Shown: one piece after another, positions 13,726 to 27,208 of the stretch
Layout of the letters: each line of letters begins with the position of its first letter
Position numbering within the stretch: the first letter of the stretch is position 1
Assembly (NCBI GenBank): GCA_019787685.1
Contig: JAHNUO010000009.1
Span: forward strand, 1,860,001 to 1,924,000
DNA from: Chiua virens
Taxonomy: Eukaryota; Basidiomycota; Agaricomycetes; Boletales; Boletaceae
Reading direction: 5' to 3'
DNA: 64,000 nucleotides
Notes under the pieces: generated by a model
Told to the model about the DNA's origin: nothing
What the model saw: the letters and a program-made list of their open reading frames with translations, nothing else
The model's database searches: none
Position numbers and translations under genes: made by a program

Positions 13726-15749
13726 ACAAAAAACAGGGTACGAATGTTTCTGACGGCTGATATGCATTCGGAATGTCCAGACTCAGGAAAATCGGAAGGC
13801 GATGGCCACAGACTCGGGACTGGTGACATTTAGGGTTTAGAATTGATTCCCTTCTAAACAGTGCACACCGCCGTTCGCTCCAACCGCTCGCTATGATCGT
13901 CACTTCGACCCACGATGCGTAGACCGTGTCGTTGCCTTGTTCCAAGATACAATGTAACATGGATGTCAACATTTCCTTTCTTTGCTGGAACCATAGATTC
14001 TTTTCTTTTCTTGTTCCATTATCACACTACAAAGACCCACTCGTTTATATAAATCCCCTCATCACTGTCGAATATTCTCATAGGATCGTCACGAAGTTTC
14101 CCTCTCAGCGCGTCCAACAAATTCATTACCTTCCCCTCGCTAAGCTCGCAGTTTCGATTATCGGCTCGCCACGCAGCAACTGTAGTCCACTGTGCGCTAC
14201 AAAACTTGAATCACGGAATGTATATTGGGTTGGACAAATTTACCAAAGTGGTTTATTGAGTTGACATAATGAATGCTTCATATCAACATGTCTATTTACC
14301 CTAGCATGGATACAAATTCACCTTGTAGTTATTGCCATATGCGTTGTTATGGTTCGTCTGCCACTGCCGCAGCGCCGCAGCCCCAGATATGGATCCGGTA
14401 TCATACAATCAGTTTCAAGTCCACAAGGCAAGTCGCCGGCGGTTTCACGGGGTAAAGGATACTATCGACCGCACCATAAGGTCTGGAGTGTGTCACCTTA
14501 TGGAGTCCGTTCGCCTAGATCTAACATTCCTTTTGAGGACGCGTCGAAAGTCCAGTCTTGGTGCGTACAGAGAGTCATGACATGAATGCCATGCACATGG
14601 TGGCCCGGCGCCGGGTGAAGTTTGAACGTAGACGGCGAATAACGTATATACAAGAAGAAATAACGGCTCTCACAGTAAGTACTAAAGTCTTTAGAGTCGG
14701 TTTCTGTTCGATAACTTACGAGGCACTATTAGCTCGATACTTATTTGCAGTCATAGGGTCCAAAAATTGTTGGTTCACATTCAACGCACCTCGTTACCTT
14801 CGTCCGCCTATTCCCTAGTAGTTGTTATAAACGGTGTTATCATTGTCCCGGGACTCTTGGCAGTAACTAGTACTATCAGTACTAGCGCGCACTCACCAAA
14901 CTTAAAAAGGAGCTTGAACGAACTCTGGGTGATCTAATTAGGATCCTGAACGCGGTACATGTACTTGGTCACCGGTAGCCTGACCTGAGGAAACAGAGGG
15001 TGGCATGGGTGCCGGCGGAATTATTGAATCCTTGATTCTGAACTTGAGTTTGATACAAGTGACTCCGAGCTTCTGTCTTCCGTTGCGGATGTGGCCTGCC
15101 GGCTCCTCCACCAGACGTGAAGTTGTTTCAAGTTCCTGCTACTTACTACGCAGTTGTCCAACTTGAAGGGCGAAGTCCATTTGAAGGAACTTGAAATCCA
15201 GAGATCACACGCGGCCCGTGCTTCTAGCTGATGGACCTACTATTACTAATGCTAACACTCTCATAATAATTGAATCTATCAATCTGGTAAAGCAACAGAT
15301 CGATGATCCGAATAATGTGCTTGGAATCCTTGTTTGATTTTTCGACTACTTACTAGTACGGCCAACTTGAAGTCTGCAAATTATCATATATCATAGGGTG
15401 CGGCTGGATTTGGACTAGCAATAGCTGTAAGCTGACCCGGCGCGCTTGCTCACCCAAGGGTTCGCCTACGCCCAAAGGAGACCTAGTATGTACACTTTGA
15501 TCAGAAGGGACCAAGTCTAAGTTGTTCTGATCAGTGACCAGATTACGTCCAAGGGCAAGGCTCTAAAGCACTGATGCTGATATCACGCAACTATACAATG
15601 TACCTATACAGGGTTCATGCCGTGATACGCACGACTAGATCAAAATCAAAAATAACAATCAAAACGAAAGCAAACGAAAATGGCTAGCCCCATCCAACGA
15701 AAGGAATGTGATGGTAAATACCGTATAGTCCGTCCTTGGATCCGAGTAC
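13726..15749. other. Two-kilobase stretch without a supported gene
   Basis: ORFs of 60-110 codons occur (for example 13,926 and 14,332), but none shows a familiar motif, plausible splicing or low-frequency stops in a consistent frame. It may hold relics of an inserted sequence. Nothing definite is seen. Confidence 0.45.
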
Positions 15750-17621
15750 TCACATCGCCGATAACGACGACAAGGGTATCTTACGTCTGAACCACACACC
15801 ACAGAGTTCCACGTCCGCATCTGTCGTCGAGCAGGAAAAGTCGAACTGGATGTCGGACAAAGAGGGACAATGCCTCGTCCACGCCCTGGCATAACTTTGT
15901 TCGATGCCGCAAGCAACGAATTCTTTTCGAATCATGCTGCCGCACAGAGTGGTAGCATTCATCGATGAGCGTTTGGACGAGGCTACCGTCAAGGCAGCGG
16001 AGGGTGCAGGACTAGGCGGAGAGAACAGTGAAATGCTGGCGGGTGCAGGGAAAGACGATTGGATGGAGCGAAAGGGCGATGTTAACTTAAGTGCCTGCAA
16101 GCCCCGAAACCGAGATATGATGGAGGTGACAATCCCGTAAAGAGTCTAAGCAGGGATCAACGACAATGAAATGAAACGGTCGATTAGAAAATACCTCGGC
16201 TGCGTCGCTGTCCGTCCACAATACTTCCACTTCGAGGGATTTGATCGCTTCCGCTTTGTCCTTCCCACTAAGCATGGTGCCCGCTACCGCAAGAAACTTC
16301 TCAACGGTTCTCTTATCGACCTCAGGACCAAAGATGATATGCATGTCACGAACTCCATTTAAGGAGCGAATGACAGTACTGGGTCGCAAACCCTGTGAAA
16401 AGAGTTTCGCGAACATCCAGCGTGAGGTGTTGGATCGGGTTGTTCATTGCAAGGCAGAGCGTCGAGACGATCTCTGTAGAAGCGCGCAACGACTTGAGAC
16501 CGGGAAGGGGGGTGGTGAAAGAGCTGAGACCATCTGTCTTCGATGAATCAACGGCGTAACCCCATTCGTGAACGAGCGAGGGGTCGGTACCAGTGTACTC
16601 GACAAGATCGGGAAAAGAGAGCGACTCGAGAGATAACTGAGTGACAAGCCAACCGTGCAGCGTTGCCAATTGGGATTGCGTGATTTTCTGGTCAAGGATC
16701 ATCAGGTGTGTCAAAGAGAATGCGAGCGATGGCGTATACGAGAGTATGGACGAAAATGAAGGAACTGTAAGGGACTTGAGATGGTACATGTTCTGGAACG
16801 CTCGGCGGACATCGTCTGAAGGCACCGAAGTAACCCGACCATCTGGCGACGCAAGCTCCCAGGAAGGCCAAGAGGAGCAATGAAATGAGACAACCAGTGT
16901 CGCCAATTCCCTCTTGCACGCCAAGACGTTGAACAGCTTCTCCAATGACAACTCCGCCGTCTCCTGGACATCCAATGAATGGTATAACGCGTATCTGGCG
17001 GCAGAGAAGAACCCGTGGGAGACGAGCGCAACATCAGGGAGATGACTCCTCGGAAGGAACTCGAGGACAACGCGAAAAATGGGTTCGGCAAGCACGAAAT
17101 ATGCTGCAGGGCGCGCGGGCAGAGGACTGAAACGTGGAAATGTTCTTTCCGACGAGTAGAACGCCCCTCCTCCTGATAAGTTCGGCAAGCTAACAAAGCC
17201 CGTCGGTTTCGTGTCTTCTTCCTCCTCCAACAGCCTCCCGAAACTGTCAGTCGTCAGTGATAGAGTCCGTGTACTCGAGGAGGCTTGCGCGCCTCCCCAG
17301 ACCGCTAGGTCGTCGAATTTCGAGGGAAGATTGTGGGGTAGTGTCGCTTGAAACCCGAGGGAACATAGTCGGAGGACAAGCATGGATATACCCTATCCCT
17401 ATTCCTGCAGGACTCGCATTGGTCTGCGAGATTGTTTTCGAAGAGGTCCGCCGACGGCTACCAAAGAGAGTTGATACGCGCTTGAACACGCTGGCTTCCG
17501 ATCGAGCCCGACTGCGTATGGTCTGTGGGAGATCAGATTGCATCTGTGGGTATACTCTGTCTTTAGGTGGAGATGTAGAGATCGACATAGGGTCGACTGA
17601 ACGACGATAAAGGAACGGCAT
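15750..17621 (-). CDS. F-box-like protein, possibly frameshifted
   Basis: Probable substrate adaptor of an SCF ubiquitin ligase. The F-box-like segment LAEPIFRVVLEFLPRSHLPD (about 17,100) is followed by VALVSHGFFSAARYALYHSL. Weak leucine-rich segments come next, and the protein ends near EQSYARAWTRHCPSLSDIQF, as in many agaricomycete F-box proteins. An intron (about 16,100-16,190, GTATTT...TTGCAG) joins the last exon, which stops at 15,750. Near 16,390 the frame changes at a GGG run: one frame ends in stop while the other continues GLRPSTVIRSLNGVRDMHI. No good intron explains this, so a one-base frameshift (decay or sequencing error) is likely. At the 5' end two open frames overlap (17,247-17,383), so the start at 17,621 or 17,383 is unresolved. 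Confidence 0.6.
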
Positions 17622-18150
17622 TGGGAGGTGTGCGATGTATGTGCGGGGTCTAGGATGGAGGATGTTACATAGAAAAAAGGATCACTGCTTCTTTGAGCTA
17701 GCAGGGTACCCACTTACCCAATTATTTAACACTCTGTAGTAACTTGCCCTCATCGCCAAAGTCGCGTACTACGGCAGAGTGATGCCAGGGTTAGGACGAA
17801 AAAAACGGCGACTGAGAATGTTCACAGCGCTTCCGAGTCAGGGATAGAGTTATGATGTGACAGGGTCCTACCGTGATATCCGAGCACCGGTTCCCCACAG
17901 CCCTCCGTAGAATCGCCCATGTCCGCAACTGCATGGAGACTCAGGTGAGTACGGTGGACAGAGAATCTACGCCTGTTCCAAATTTCCGATACGCAGTAAC
18001 GCAGACAACGCAAATGTACATTCTTTGGATCTTTCACAGAAAACGAGCCGGAAACTCGGTTCCAATATCCGATAAACTTGCGATAACAATTCACGTACTC
18101 TCAATTTTAAACTTCCCATCTTTATGTAAATGTCATTCTATGTACTCCGC

Positions 18151-20960
18151 CTACTCAAGTGTCATATAGAGGTGCTTGCTGCTCAGTACCGCCTTTGCAC
18201 CAGGAACTACCACAATTGTTTGTGTGTTGTCGATGACCATCGCAGGGCCAGCCACTTCGTCCCCGATATTCAGCTGATCCAACAAAAACACGGGCGTGTC
18301 AGGTACCCGTCCGATCCTGTCAAAATAGACGCTATATGTCGACGCTGCTCGCGAACGGTCGATAGGCTTCCTCTCGAGCCTCTCTACCTCCGAGTAGACC
18401 GATTCTCCCAATGTGTCAAACGTCTTCCCAATGCCGCGCACCTAAACGAGACACGATCAGCAAGGTCGAATAAAACGTTGGAACAGAAAGAATTGCCTTG
18501 ACGTCATCGACAATGATCGTCTTGGTTTCCAGCAGAAATCCAAATTCCGACTTGTAAACTCTCTTGAATGCTGCCTCAAAGTCCTCCTTCCCATCCCCGT
18601 CATTTGCGTTTGGTAGGACCATTAGCGCAGTATCCGTGCCTTCAAAACGCATGTTGAGCATCCGCTCGACGACCATGCGATCACCTTCAAAACCTTGACG
18701 AGCGAGTTCTTCGCGGACATTGCTTGTCAGTTTATCCAGGCGAGCTAGAAGGGATGCACGCGAGGACGTGGAATAAAACGTCGATGAAGGTTCTTGGAGC
18801 TCAAATGCACTAGCAACAGCGCCTAGGTCAGTATGCGAATGCTGTGTGCCTGTTCGTCGACTTACCGGTCGGCTAATGCTAGGCCGTAGGCGGACAAAAT
18901 AGAACTGTAACGATGTATCAGGATCGTCTTGACGCCCAAGAGACTTGCAATCTCGCAAGCGTGTTGCCCTCCTGCGCCACCGAAACTTGCTAGTCTGCAG
19001 AACATGAGCAGACTTGCCCGATGATCGATCCAGAAATGTACATACACATGCTGTCCGGTGGAGTATCCTCTGGCCTCCGTCAAGGCGCGAATCGGGCGAC
19101 ACATTGTTTCATTCGCAACCTTGATGAAGCTTGCGTTCCATCAGTATTAGGAATCCATGATCGAACTTCTGGTACGCACCCGTACACAATCTCGTCCAAG
19201 TCAAATGGTCGTTCCTGAGTCTCGTTAATCTTTTTGGTCAGTTCTTCGAACGCCGTTTTGGATGCAACGGCATCCAGCGGCTCGTTCTCCGACTTTCCGA
19301 ATATCTTGGGAAAGTGTTCCGGAATCAAACGTCCGAGAAGGAGGTTGGCATCCGTCACCGCCAATGGACCTCCCTTTCTGCAATCCAGTGTGACCAAGTA
19401 TCCCCACGCTCGGTTCACCAATACTCACTTATAACATGCCGGACCCGGCTCGGCTCCGGCGCTGTCTGGTCCTGCTAGGAACAGTCCGTTGCGGAAAGTG
19501 AGACACGAGCCTCCTCCAGCGGCAACGGTGTTGATATCGAGTTGTGGGGACTGGATAGTTACACCTGCTGTCGTGGTCTCGTACACGACTTCATACCGTC
19601 CATCGAACCGAGACACGTCTGTCGAGGTGCCACCCACATCGATCCTACACGCACTGAGTATCGCTCTATACAAAGATCAAGAACGTACCCAATGATCGGA
19701 TACTTCCGCGTGTCGTCCCAACTTGTCAACGCGTACCCTACGACACCACCAGCAGGCCCACTGAGAATACTTTTGAGGCCGGAAAAGTTGTCTAGGTCCA
19801 GGAGACCCCCATCGCTCCCCATGAATTCGACGCGGGGGCTCTCGATCTGCCCGTCTTTGAGCTGGGCATCGAATCCCTTGAAGAACCCGTCCAGGTATTC
19901 ACGCAGGATCGGCGTGAGGTACGCATCCGCGGTGGACGAAATTCCCCGTGGGACTACTTTAATCATTGGCAGGAGCTGCGACGACTCCGAGACCTGCGTG
20001 AACCCCATCTCGCGCGCCAACGTCCCAATCTGCCGCTCGTGATCCGGGAACGTGTACGAATGAATGAGGACGATGGCGAGCGACCTATACCCCGCCGCGT
20101 ACAAGCGCGCCAGGTCCTGTCGCACAACGTTGACATCTGGCCCGGAGTTCAGAGAGGAAACGGAAAAGACATGCCCAGACAGACCTGGGCGTTTCAATAC
20201 TCGGACAGCCTCGCCAGACACCCCTCTCACGATCTCCCCTGGGCCCTCTGCATCCCCCACCCCATCCCACCCAGGACCCCTATACCCCTGCCCGACCGAC
20301 CCGTCCTCTCGAAACTGCACCGCAGTGCGCCTCCGCCTTTGGATCCGAGGTATACCCCACCAACGTCACCCGCTCGTCTACCTCGACGACCTCCGCATAC
20401 AGCGGCGACGGCCGCCGGATGTTCAGATCAAAGATCCGCGGGCGCGATTGGTTCCCGATCAAGAGCAGGTCTTGGAAACCTTTGGTGATGAGCAACGCAT
20501 GGCGATGGCCTTTACGCTCGAGGAGCGCGTTGGTCGCGACCGTGGTCGACAGGCGGATGTAATCTACAAGGATCGTTTGAGTGCACGCTCTGGTGTGGAG
20601 AGAGACGCACCAATCTTGCTCGTATCGAGCACGCTGCCGCGTGCGATCTTTTCGCCCGTGACGGTTTCTAATACCCTTCGGATGCCTTCCGTTGGCGCAT
20701 CCTTGTAGTTATTTGGGTCTTGGGACACTGCGCACAAGTGAGCATGAGCTTTGCAGGGATCATGCACACACTTACAGAGCTTGACCACCAATTCTTTGCG
20801 CTCTCCAGGATGTTCTGGATCAGGATACGATCTGCGTTGGCCATCGAGTGTCAGTAGCCATCTGAGTATGGCGGCGGTATAACGAAACTCACGCGTGGAC
20901 ATCGCAAAATGTACCCCCTCTGTCGGCACAAATCCTAATGGATCGGTCTGGAACAACCAT
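18151..20960 (-). CDS. 5-oxoprolinase/hydantoinase A protein lacking the HyuB half
   Basis: Related to ATP-dependent 5-oxoprolinase of the glutathione cycle. Start at the ATG at 20,960: exon 1 reads [20 protein letters not shown], and a GTGAGT intron joins it to [17 protein letters not shown]. Then come [16 protein letters not shown], the [16 protein letters not shown] region, [65 protein letters not shown] and [11 protein letters not shown], all hallmarks of the HyuA module. The last exon ends [20 protein letters not shown] and then a stop at 18,151. Fungal oxoprolinases normally continue with a HyuB module of several hundred residues. Only about 500 bp remain before the next gene and they show no HyuB sequence. 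It is therefore either a truncated gene or a stand-alone HyuA-type enzyme. Confidence 0.88.
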
Positions 20961-21484
20961 GGCGACTTACAAGTGAGAATGGAGAGGAAAAGAGCCGGGA
21001 AAATGGATGTACAGAGAACCGTACGGTTGATATCTTATCGGCCATTGGGCCGACCCGTGACTTTGTAGCAGCCCCTCAAGAGTCGAAACTTCCCAGAGTC
21101 ATGTCCAAGATAACCATATGCACTGCACTGCACTATTTATCCGATACTGTAGGTAGGGGTAAGGCGAGGGGTACCGGCAGACTTGTTGGGAAAAGAACAG
21201 GACAACATAACTACTAGGAATTATCAATGATCGGCAGGTATTCCAGTGTGATTAGATAGAAGAAAAGAAACGCCTCCAAGTTAGCAATTGAAAGAGATTT
21301 GTATGGAATAAAAAAAGGACCGAGAAATGAAGGTGTAATCAGATGGGTAAACAGCGTGACAATATAATATCAGCGACTGTCCATCTCCGAGACAAAGGCA
21401 GATGGAAAGTAAAACGGGTCAAGGTATCGGTGGCGACCACGAGCACATGCAACTTTTAATCCAACAAACTTTACAGACTTGGGC
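20961..21484. other. Short intergenic region
   Basis: Promoter side of the oxoprolinase gene and 3' flank of the Msb1-like gene. No coding signal seen. Confidence 0.45.
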
Positions 21485-24400
21485 TCATTCTTCCTCTTCT
21501 TCCTCCATAACGTTGTGAAGTGGAGCACCATGGATGTATCTCCCCGGGCTGTTGCGGCCTGAATCTGTGAACAGCAGATCCGGTGGTGATAAATATTCTA
21601 CTTCAGATTCCGGTTCGTCCCCAATCTCCGGCGGGTCGGATTCAGGGATGGTGACAGGTGACGGAGTCCTAGGGTGAGGGGGAGTTGGAGGGAGTTCTGC
21701 TTCTTTAGCTGGTGGCGATGAGGACCGAACAGGGAGTTTGGATGGAGGAGTGGAGGCGAGGCTCTGCCTCTCTCGTTCGCGATACATTTCAATGAGTGAC
21801 GCAGTCTTACTCTGTGATGTGGACTTGGGGGGTATATCGTTGGTGGACTGTATGGCTTGGGGCAACGTTGTAGATTCGGCTCTAGAGTGCGAGGTCTCCT
21901 TCTGTTCTCTGCCTCTTTCGTAGTCGACGAATTCCGGAACGTCTATTGAGCGGGGAGGCGAAGACGTCGCAGAGGGGCCGTATTCGCTCCCCTCCGTCTC
22001 AAAGGATGGTCTCATTGGGTCCGGCGACGAGAGAACAGCGTTTTCAAGAGTCCCATATACCAGTTCATCTGGTACGTCATCACCGTCAGAGTCGTTTGCG
22101 TGAACCGGCGGTCGTACCGATTGATGATTTTCTACTCCGGGTCGTCGCTCAGGATGCAGATCAAAGTACCCGACCCGTTTGGTTTTCGGATATGACATCA
22201 CTGACTCGATGTCAGGGTCTTCTTCCTTCTTTGGTATTTCTAGGTTGAATCGGATCGGGGACGGGCTCTACTGCCGATGGATGTGCTTCCACCTCTTCCT
22301 CCTCAGAAAGGGGAGAACGTGCACGAACCCCAGCAAGGACCAACGCAATTTCTTGACTGGCCAACTCCGGGTCAGAGCGCCCACCTTTCAGACCCTTCCC
22401 GCCAGGTCGACGTTCTGCCTCTTGCGTTCCCAACCGGCGTCCGTGGGCAGCAACGAGGATATCCACCCAAGCATCATCTCTTGACAACCTCCGTTCGTGC
22501 TTTTCAGCTGGTGTGAGTGCCTTCAAACTAGTACTGTCGTTGAATTCATCGTCACTGTAACTCGCTAAGCGCGTCTCAAAGTCCACAGTCGAGTACTCAG
22601 CTGGCACTAGGGTTGAGCGTCGTACTACAGACGGACTGGGCACAGGAATCCGAAACCGCCGCTTGTTATTGCTAGGGGTGAGGGGACTGTCGGAGGGCAC
22701 GCGTTCCAATTGTCTCGCTGGCGAAGCTTGATCGGAACCTGCGGTGCCCGGGCGGGAGTGTGAAGCATGGTTATTCTCTTCAGCCAGCGCCGGGGAGACT
22801 GGTGACCATAGGAGCAGCCTTGGACAGTGAAAGTATTTTGCTGCCGTTAGACCTCAACATTCCCTCAAATTCCACCTCGCGGACAGTTGGACTTTTGGGA
22901 ACGTGTCCGACGACATAGGGGCGGCCATTTCAACGTCGCAGCCGGTTTCCATGGCCTCGATTTGCTGGACGGCGAGAACAGAAAGGGCAGCCGACGTCTC
23001 CCCCCAGACTCTTTTGCAAGTTGTTGCCTGTACTCCAGTGGCACAAACTCTTCGAAGAGGAAGATGGTGGTTGCAGACCGTGGATCACCCCCAGTAGACG
23101 GGCTCTTGCTGAGCGGGAGGGACTTGAACTCGATCTATGCAATGTGAATAAGAAAGACTCTTTGAAATAACGACACAAGTTTTACCAAGGCCCAATTGCA
23201 CTCCCTGTCAGTCTCCTCCCCACGCTCAATATCCATCCACCCACCGCCATACACCAAGTCGCAGAAAACGTCCATGAACGCTTCCTCAATCATTTCTTCA
23301 GATCCCATTACGGGTTCAGTGTCCCAGCCAAAAGGAGGAAGCGCACGGTGAGTTTTCTTGAGCTTTTTGGTGATATTCGCGTTTTGTGTCGGCCATGACG
23401 ATATAGTATGTGCGACAGGCGTGCTGAACTGAAGCGTAGCACTGAGGCGAGCATCTCCACGATCGAAGCCAATAGCAGAAAAGTCATTCCAGTTCATCGT
23501 CGTACGCTTGGCCGACCGAGACTATCGGAAAGCTTAGCGCACATTCCATTTGCGGTCTTCATCGACTTACCATCCTTTCGCTCTCCGTAAGATCAAACTG
23601 AAGCTTCTTCTCGTTGGCTTCCAAGGTGCCAAAACCCATGTTCTCGAATTCGCCCCACTTCAGCTCAGTCAGGGTCCTGAAGCGGTCCTCGCCCTCTCTG
23701 CTGATGCCCAGACCAAGGTTATCTTTCTCCTGGCTCGTGGTCGCAGATGATGTGCTCGATGTGGTGGATGAGGACCCTTCGATGGGACTGGTGTAGGGAT
23801 GGAAATTTGCAGGCATGTCCATTCTCTTCTTGTATGCTTCTGAATAACGTTGTTGCAACTTTAGCGCCGAGGGAGCGATACGCTCCCATTCCTTGGAGCC
23901 AGCCAATCCACGATTGCTATCCTGGCCAAGTCGGGGACCAGAAGCCCAGCCCGCAGCCGTCTTGACGAGATCAGGCGAATACATTCGGACGTTGCGACGG
24001 ACGCTGACCACACGCATCGTCCGTGCCCCGCGACGTGCTTGGGGTTTGTCGTGTTTCTCCTTGACATGTAAAAAGGGCAACATGGCAGGGTACCCTCTGA
24101 TCCAATCTTTGAGACGAGTGGGAACGCCCAGAGTAGTTGCGCTCCCAAAAGTGATGTTGGTGTTGATGTCAGAACGTTGACCGGAGGTCTTGGGAGAGTC
24201 CTGCCAACGGATAAAGGCCAGCATGATGTGTTCCATGGCGTTGACTGAGCGAAGATAATGAATATAGGTATGATGGAAAGAAAGGCAGGCCGGACCCAAG
24301 CCAAATAGCAAGGGACCGAAGAGAGGGGAGAGGGTCGGCGGGGTGTGACCAGAAGATGCGCTATGCGCGGTGAAGCGGATAAGGAGACTCAAAAGCGTCC

Positions 24401-25264
24401 ACAAGATGGTCCTCAAAACCGGAGGTAACGGCGGTAAGAAGGTGGAAAAGTGCGTCGGAGGATAATTGAGCGCTAGAGAGGCACGGAGGATTAATCAGCG
24501 CCCAGCGCCTCGTGTGTGTGACGAGATCAACAGAGAATGGAATGATGCATACCCGCTTCTGAGTCACGGAACTCGACATAGTGATCCCAAGAGATAAGAC
24601 CGCGGACGGCTTGACCACTGACGACCCTTACGACCCGCGCAAGACCCCAACGAATACACATGCCCAGCTCATGGGGCCCTGCGAAGCGAGCTTCTTCGCG
24701 CCAGCGATGTTCCGCCTCTCGAGAGGAAGGATGGGCGCATGTTTCGAGAAAGGCACGTACGAGACGCTTGACGGCGGAAGAAGAAATATCAAGAGCGAGA
24801 GTGGAGAAGATGAAGGGTGTCGTGAGGCAGCGGGTGCCAAGTTCGACGGCAACGACGTCTACGAGGCGGGCGACGTCGTCGAGACCGAGGATGACATGGC
24901 GCTCGTAAGAGAGATAGCCATAGTCATGTTCGGGGGTCTTTACCTCGCCTGATTCATTGCGAGGTCTGTCGAGGCTGAGAGGGAGGAAGCTGCCGTCTGG
25001 TATCTGAGCAACAAGGTCGCTTATATCGTGGTCTTGTTTGGGAGAGCTGAGTGTGCGGGCCCTTGCCTTGCCCGCATCGTGGTTCTTCTTCTTCTCCCTT
25101 TGACTGTCCTTTTTAGAGGGTGCTGGAGGCGAGCCGGAGCGGGATCCCCTGCTGTTCACGCGGCCGAACTCGTCGTAGGGGGGTGAGCTCACGACGAAGG
25201 GGTTGGCTGGCGACTTCTTGACTGGCGTTGAGGTGGTCCGTGCACGCGAGAATAAGCTGGGCAT
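21485..25264 (-). CDS. Msb1/Mug8-domain protein (polarity/cell-wall signalling)
   Basis: Resembles basidiomycete proteins annotated with the Msb1/Mug8 domain, which has a RhoGAP-like fold and acts in Rho-dependent polarity and wall signalling. The start ATG at 25,264 gives MPSLFSRARTTSTPVKK, typical of this family, then a Ser/Pro-rich leader. The domain begins with YGYLSYERHVILGLDDVARL and VVAVELGTRCLTTPFIFSTL and continues with REEARFAGPHELGMCIRWGL. The exon at 23.56-24.4 kb continues it (MEHIMLAFIRWQDSPK, SWASGPRL-like and EWERIAPSALKLQQRY segments). The C-terminal 700 residues are low-complexity, Ser/Pro-rich and acidic, ending in a run of Glu at 21,485. Short introns occur near 24.5, 23.5 and 22.8 kb. 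Assignment rests on recall of the family pattern, not on an alignment. Confidence 0.68.
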
Positions 25265-25488
25265 CGAGAAAAAGAAGAAAAAGAGGAGAAGAAAAGACGG
25301 TCGCGAATTGACCCGTTGAAAGGAGGAGGACAAGACACTTTCTCAGGATCAGCCACTCAAACAAAAACAAAAAAAACAAGACTACTTCATGTCCAGCGCT
25401 CAGATTCACTGAGTTTCAGCTCATCGCTGCTAAGCAACGACGAGTCCATCGCATTCATCATTACTTATTTACAAACTTAGTACTACGC

Positions 25489-25893
25489 TCACACCGCATA
25501 CCCATTATTGTAGACCGGTGCCGGTCCCCGCAGCTCGGGTGCAACCGAAGGGGTCTTGGACAGATCGACAGTAGCCCACTCGGGTTCCTTTGCGGGAACC
25601 GCCGTCTGCGAGCTCTGCCAGCCCACATTCGGCGCAGAAAACGGATATGACACATCGGGCCGTGCAAGCTGTGGCTGAACCATCGGACCAGGGTCCTGCT
25701 GGGACCTCGCCGAAGAGAGGCAACAACCCAGCAACGACAGCAATAACACTGCAAGACCTGTGAGCACCAGCCGTTGCCCTCCGACCGAATCACACCCACC
25801 GATTCCGCCCACCACGCTAATGATCACCAGCACGATCTCATGCTCGTTGATCCAGGAACAGACATTCGTGTCGTGGCTAATGATCCTCAGCAT
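25489..25893 (-). CDS. Small predicted membrane protein, unknown
   Basis: I do not recognise this protein. The frame contains two hydrophobic stretches (IVLVIISVVGGIG and LVLTGLAVLLLSLLGCCL), then a Pro-rich soluble tail ending PVYNNGYAV. It may be the 3' part of a spliced gene whose earlier exons lie at 25.9-26.2 kb. A frame there contains SFSSFVHDLAGPNFERSISI, but I cannot place the joins. The absence of stops over 134 codons and the ordered helix-plus-tail layout are the only support. Confidence 0.35.
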   Translation of the reverse strand: MLRIISHDTNVCSWINEHEIVLVIISVVGGIGGCDSVGGQRLVLTGLAVLLLSLLGCCLSSARSQQDPGPMVQPQLARPDVSYPFSAPNVGWQSSQTAVPAKEPEWATVDLSKTPSVAPELRGPAPVYNNGYAV

Positions 25894-26159
25894 CTAATAC
25901 AGCACAAGTCACTCGAACATCACCTACATGTGCAAGTCACATTCAAGCTCGGCCCGAGCGACAGGCAAACCAGAGAGCAAGATCAATCCTGAAAACGCAA
26001 TCGGGGAGACTAGGAAAGTCAACCTTCGGTACACTCCAATGGCGTCCAAAAGACATACTCATACTGTCTACAGTCATCAGTGCAATTGAAATCGATCGCT
26101 CGAAATTCGGTCCAGCGAGGTCGTGAACGAAGGATGAGAAACTGCCCAGCAGCACTGAG

Positions 26160-27208
26160 GAATACCTCCTCCCATCAGCCTACTTGAATGATAAGACGGT
26201 TTAGCCATGTTTATCACAACCTGTGATTCGTCGTATCTTTGATTTCAGATGGACGTCGAGCTGAATGATCCCAATCGTGACAGCATCACAAGGCTTCCAT
26301 GTCGAGCGTCTATCGAAGGCCTTCTCACATCTAACCTAGAGTCTACACACGGTTCGCTCTATCTCCTCCCGAAGCTCAGGGTCACAAAACACAGGGAAGG
26401 TTATAACCCTGGATACGAGATCACGGCCCATAGGAGTATAATCAAGTCTCTATCTGGCACAACATATGGGTTCTTGACTGGAATCAAATTAGCGCATGAG
26501 CTCCGCGCCAAGCACACGAACAAGTACCTCCGTAACTACACGCGAATCGATGATCAATCATCACTACCTCCCACCTAGCAACGATGACGTAGATCAGTAG
26601 TGAGCTGGCCAACGGTTTGGTCAGAGCGCACAGACGTGCGCAAATGCTTCCGATGTGACACGTCGAGAAGTGTCCATCGATCGAACTCACGTCATCTTGC
26701 ATCTCAGCTCATCCGCCCAACGTACACTGCTCTCTGCGCACATAGAGGGGGTCCAGGCGGCATGGTCACCGTTGCGACGAGTCCATAATGCGAGTCCGTT
26801 GAGCAGTCTGGTCACCACTTGGACTATCACCCCAAAAGACAACGATTAATCGACTACGGTTCAGTGTCCTGGCCTCCCGGGCAGTATTATAGTCCTACCT
26901 GGGAAGCTGCTATAGGGCTTACCATGACCAATTAATACTTTGAACGAACGTTTGTCAGAACACGATTCAGAACGGACCGTAGTAACTTGACGTACGTATC
27001 TATGTATTGTATGTGAGAACAAACAGGCTAGCATAGTAGAACGAACGACTAAACGAGTGCAAGCTCAATGAATGAGGGAATAGAAGGAGCGGAGCGATGC
27101 GTGGTACCGTCCAACGCGACTGTCCCAAAAAAGAAACATTAACCCGGTGTAGGAACTATGGTACGAGTTTTGGTATCCTCTTTTTTCCAGAGATGGTGCA
27201 TGCTTCCA
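26160..27208. other. Intergenic region, no supported gene
   Basis: A plus-strand ORF of 109 codons at 26,249-26,578 is present, but it has no recognisable motif and no splice context. Otherwise nothing is seen. Confidence 0.4.

Noticed and set aside
26249..26578. 109-codon plus-strand ORF as a gene
   Set aside because: No motif, homologue or splice context that I can recognise; length is within chance for this base composition.
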